Positions 14,337-15,515 of a stretch of 15,515 bases of DNA are shown piece after piece (position 1 is the first letter of the stretch; every line of letters begins with the position of its first letter). The stretch is taken from positions 1-15,515 of the forward strand of contig JALWEL010000030.1 in the NCBI GenBank assembly GCA_027014065.1. Direction: 5' to 3'. The notes beneath the pieces are model-generated. The model did not search any database. It worked only from the letters and a program-made list of their open reading frames with translations, and had not been told where the DNA came from. This DNA comes from DHVE2 group archaeon (GTDB taxonomy: Archaea; Thermoplasmatota; Thermoplasmata; Thermoplasmatales; Aciduliprofundaceae). The position numbers and the translations under genes are program-made.

Positions 14337-14483
14337 GAACAGCATATATTACATACATAGATAAAAAGTTTTCCAGTTTAGGTGAATGGGATCATAAAGG
14401 ACTTTTTCCGATGTGATCATTACTCATCATGTCTCAAAATTTTCGAAAAGTTTTAAGTTAATGGATATATTTCCCCTTCCTTA
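14337..14483. promoter_or_regulatory. Divergent promoter region between the beta-helix and antiporter genes
   Basis: On the minus strand CTTTTTATCT at about 14360-14370 is centred about 28 bases before the ATG at 14336. On the plus strand CGAAAAGTTTTAAGTTAAT at about 14444-14462 has a purine TFB-like element and a TATA core centred about 28 bases before the ATG at 14484. Both suggest leaderless messages. The 75 bases between the boxes hold no clear palindrome or RNA gene. Confidence 0.5.
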
Positions 14484-15515
14484 ATGATATCATTCACGGA
14501 GATTGTGTCAGGGCAGGGGAGCATTTACCTCATCGTCTCTTTGATACTTATATTGGGCCTGTTTTTCGGTTTTCTGTTCAAAAAAATACGTCTTACCGAA
14601 GTTCTTGCTTACCTTTTTGCCGGCCTTCTTATTTCTCTCATGGGATTTAAGGCGCCGCAGGCATTCTTCTCCACGGTCACCGGCGTGACATTGGCTCTCG
14701 TGGGCTACATTGTCGGCCTTAGTTTCTCCTACGACTTTCTGAAGAAGATGGGTAAAAAGGTGATGATTATTCTCATTGTGGAAGTCATAGTAACTTCCTT
14801 CACCGTCATGCTCTTCGTTTACCTCTTCACAGGGGACATGGCCCTCGCCGTGCTCTTGGGGTCTCTCGCTCCTGCTACCGCACCCGCTGGGACCATAGCC
14901 GTTTTTCGCTCACTATCTTCGCATGGTATTCTCACCGATGTGGCAACTGCTGTGGTCGGCCTGGATGATGCGGCGGGAATTGTGATGTACGTAATCGGCA
15001 TAATTTGGACCAAGAGCCTTTTGGGGTATCATGTGACAATCGAAGCCTCTGTAATTACTGCAATATGGGAAATATTGGGTGCATTTCTTTTAGGCGGGGG
15101 AATTGGTCTCGCATTCAGTTATACCAGCAAAAAAGTTGAATTAACTCCAGACCAGCAGTTAGTGATAGGAGTTGCCATTGCGCTAATAGGGTGGGGATTG
15201 GCTTACGTGATTCATGTTTCCAACATTCTTACGGCCATGGCAATCGGTATGACAACCATAAATCTTCACAAGGAGATTGGAGTAAGCAGTTATCGCTCTA
15301 TCGACAACATAATGACCCCCGTTTACATCCTTTTCTTCGGAGCTATTGGGATGGAAATCAATTTTCAGTACTTGGAAGCGCTCTGGGCGGTGGCCATAGT
15401 TTACTGCATCGGGAGAACAGTGGGCAAGATAATTGGGTGTGGAATAGGCTCACTAATGGCCAAGGCGGAAGCGAAGCTACAAAAGTATTTGGGGATTGCA
15501 CTATTGAATCAAGCG
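14484..15515 (+). CDS. Cation/proton antiporter, Kef/NhaP type (3' end outside window)
   Basis: The reading frame is open from the ATG at 14484 to the last base (344 codons) with no stop. The protein is strongly hydrophobic with about ten helices visible. It belongs to the monovalent cation:proton antiporter group (PF00999): early FFGFLFKKIRLTEVLAYLFAG, the discontinuous-helix motif LAPATAPAGTIAVFRS (128-143), and the ion-binding VVGLDDAAGIV (Asp161-Asp162), followed by NILTAMAIGMTTIN and FFGAIGMEINF. It would exchange Na+ or K+ for H+ across the cell membrane. The adjacent acidic pair is the form usually linked to electrogenic exchange. After the last visible helix comes KAEAKLQKYLGIALLNQA, the connector to a last membrane segment or a soluble domain. 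The start has no ribosome binding site but has a TATA box at leaderless distance. Confidence 0.9.
   Translation, partial: MISFTEIVSGQGSIYLIVSLILILGLFFGFLFKKIRLTEVLAYLFAGLLISLMGFKAPQAFFSTVTGVTLALVGYIVGLSFSYDFLKKMGKKVMIILIVEVIVTSFTVMLFVYLFTGDMALAVLLGSLAPATAPAGTIAVFRSLSSHGILTDVATAVVGLDDAAGIVMYVIGIIWTKSLLGYHVTIEASVITAIWEILGAFLLGGGIGLAFSYTSKKVELTPDQQLVIGVAIALIGWGLAYVIHVSNILTAMAIGMTTINLHKEIGVSSYRSIDNIMTPVYILFFGAIGMEINFQYLEALWAVAIVYCIGRTVGKIIGCGIGSLMAKAEAKLQKYLGIALLNQA

Noticed and set aside
14346..14483. Possible small RNA or tRNA in the largest intergenic spacer
   Set aside because: No tRNA arm pattern or stable stem is apparent; the space is accounted for by two divergent TATA-like boxes.

Overview
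The window looks like archaeal chromosome, most likely euryarchaeal and plausibly Thermoplasmata or an Aciduliprofundum/DHVE2-like lineage; the rank is an inference. The grounds are an archaeal-type HMG-CoA synthase/thiolase/DUF35 mevalonate trio, an archaeal adenosine-specific kinase, a small archaeal toprim protein, a NosD-like surface protein ending in a VPEF transmembrane tail, and transcription signals of archaeal form. First genes of transcription units mostly have a TATA-like box centred 27-28 nt before the start codon, which suggests leaderless mRNAs. Genes inside operons carry GGAGGTG-type ribosome binding sites. Almost all of the sequence is coding.

Layout. At the left edge is the 3' end of an unrecognised plus-strand gene. 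It runs convergently into a minus-strand pair, rhomboid protease then RNA 3'-phosphate cyclase (rtcA), at 58-1894. Divergent from these, 1972-3803 is a tight plus-strand operon: adenosine-specific kinase, a class I SAM methyltransferase, a DUF167 protein and a small toprim protein. From 3876 to 6491 lies the HMG-CoA synthase, acetoacetyl-CoA thiolase and DUF35 operon, whose products form a known channelling complex at the entry of the mevalonate (isoprenoid lipid) pathway. At 6523-7143 is an AT-richer orphan membrane protein that reads like a highly diverged V/A-type ATPase proteolipid (subunit K/c).

From 11492 down to 7161 on the minus strand is a compact six-gene operon: three zinc-ribbon proteins of the YdjG-like kind (two with C-terminal membrane hairpins), a four-helix membrane protein, a coiled-coil protein, and an SPFH/band-7 protein of the YdjI type with three C-terminal zinc ribbons. 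This resembles the Bacillus subtilis ydjFGHI envelope-stress (PspA-linked) module, but without a recognisable PspA or TPM protein. It is the best candidate here for an under-described system.

Beyond it come a SemiSWEET sugar transporter gene (11558-11809), a large secreted parallel beta-helix protein with a fibronectin type III domain and a PEF-CTERM-like tail (11871-14336), and the first 344 codons of a Kef/NhaP-type cation/proton antiporter that runs off the right edge (14484-15515). I found no tRNA, rRNA, CRISPR array, insertion sequence or phage gene.
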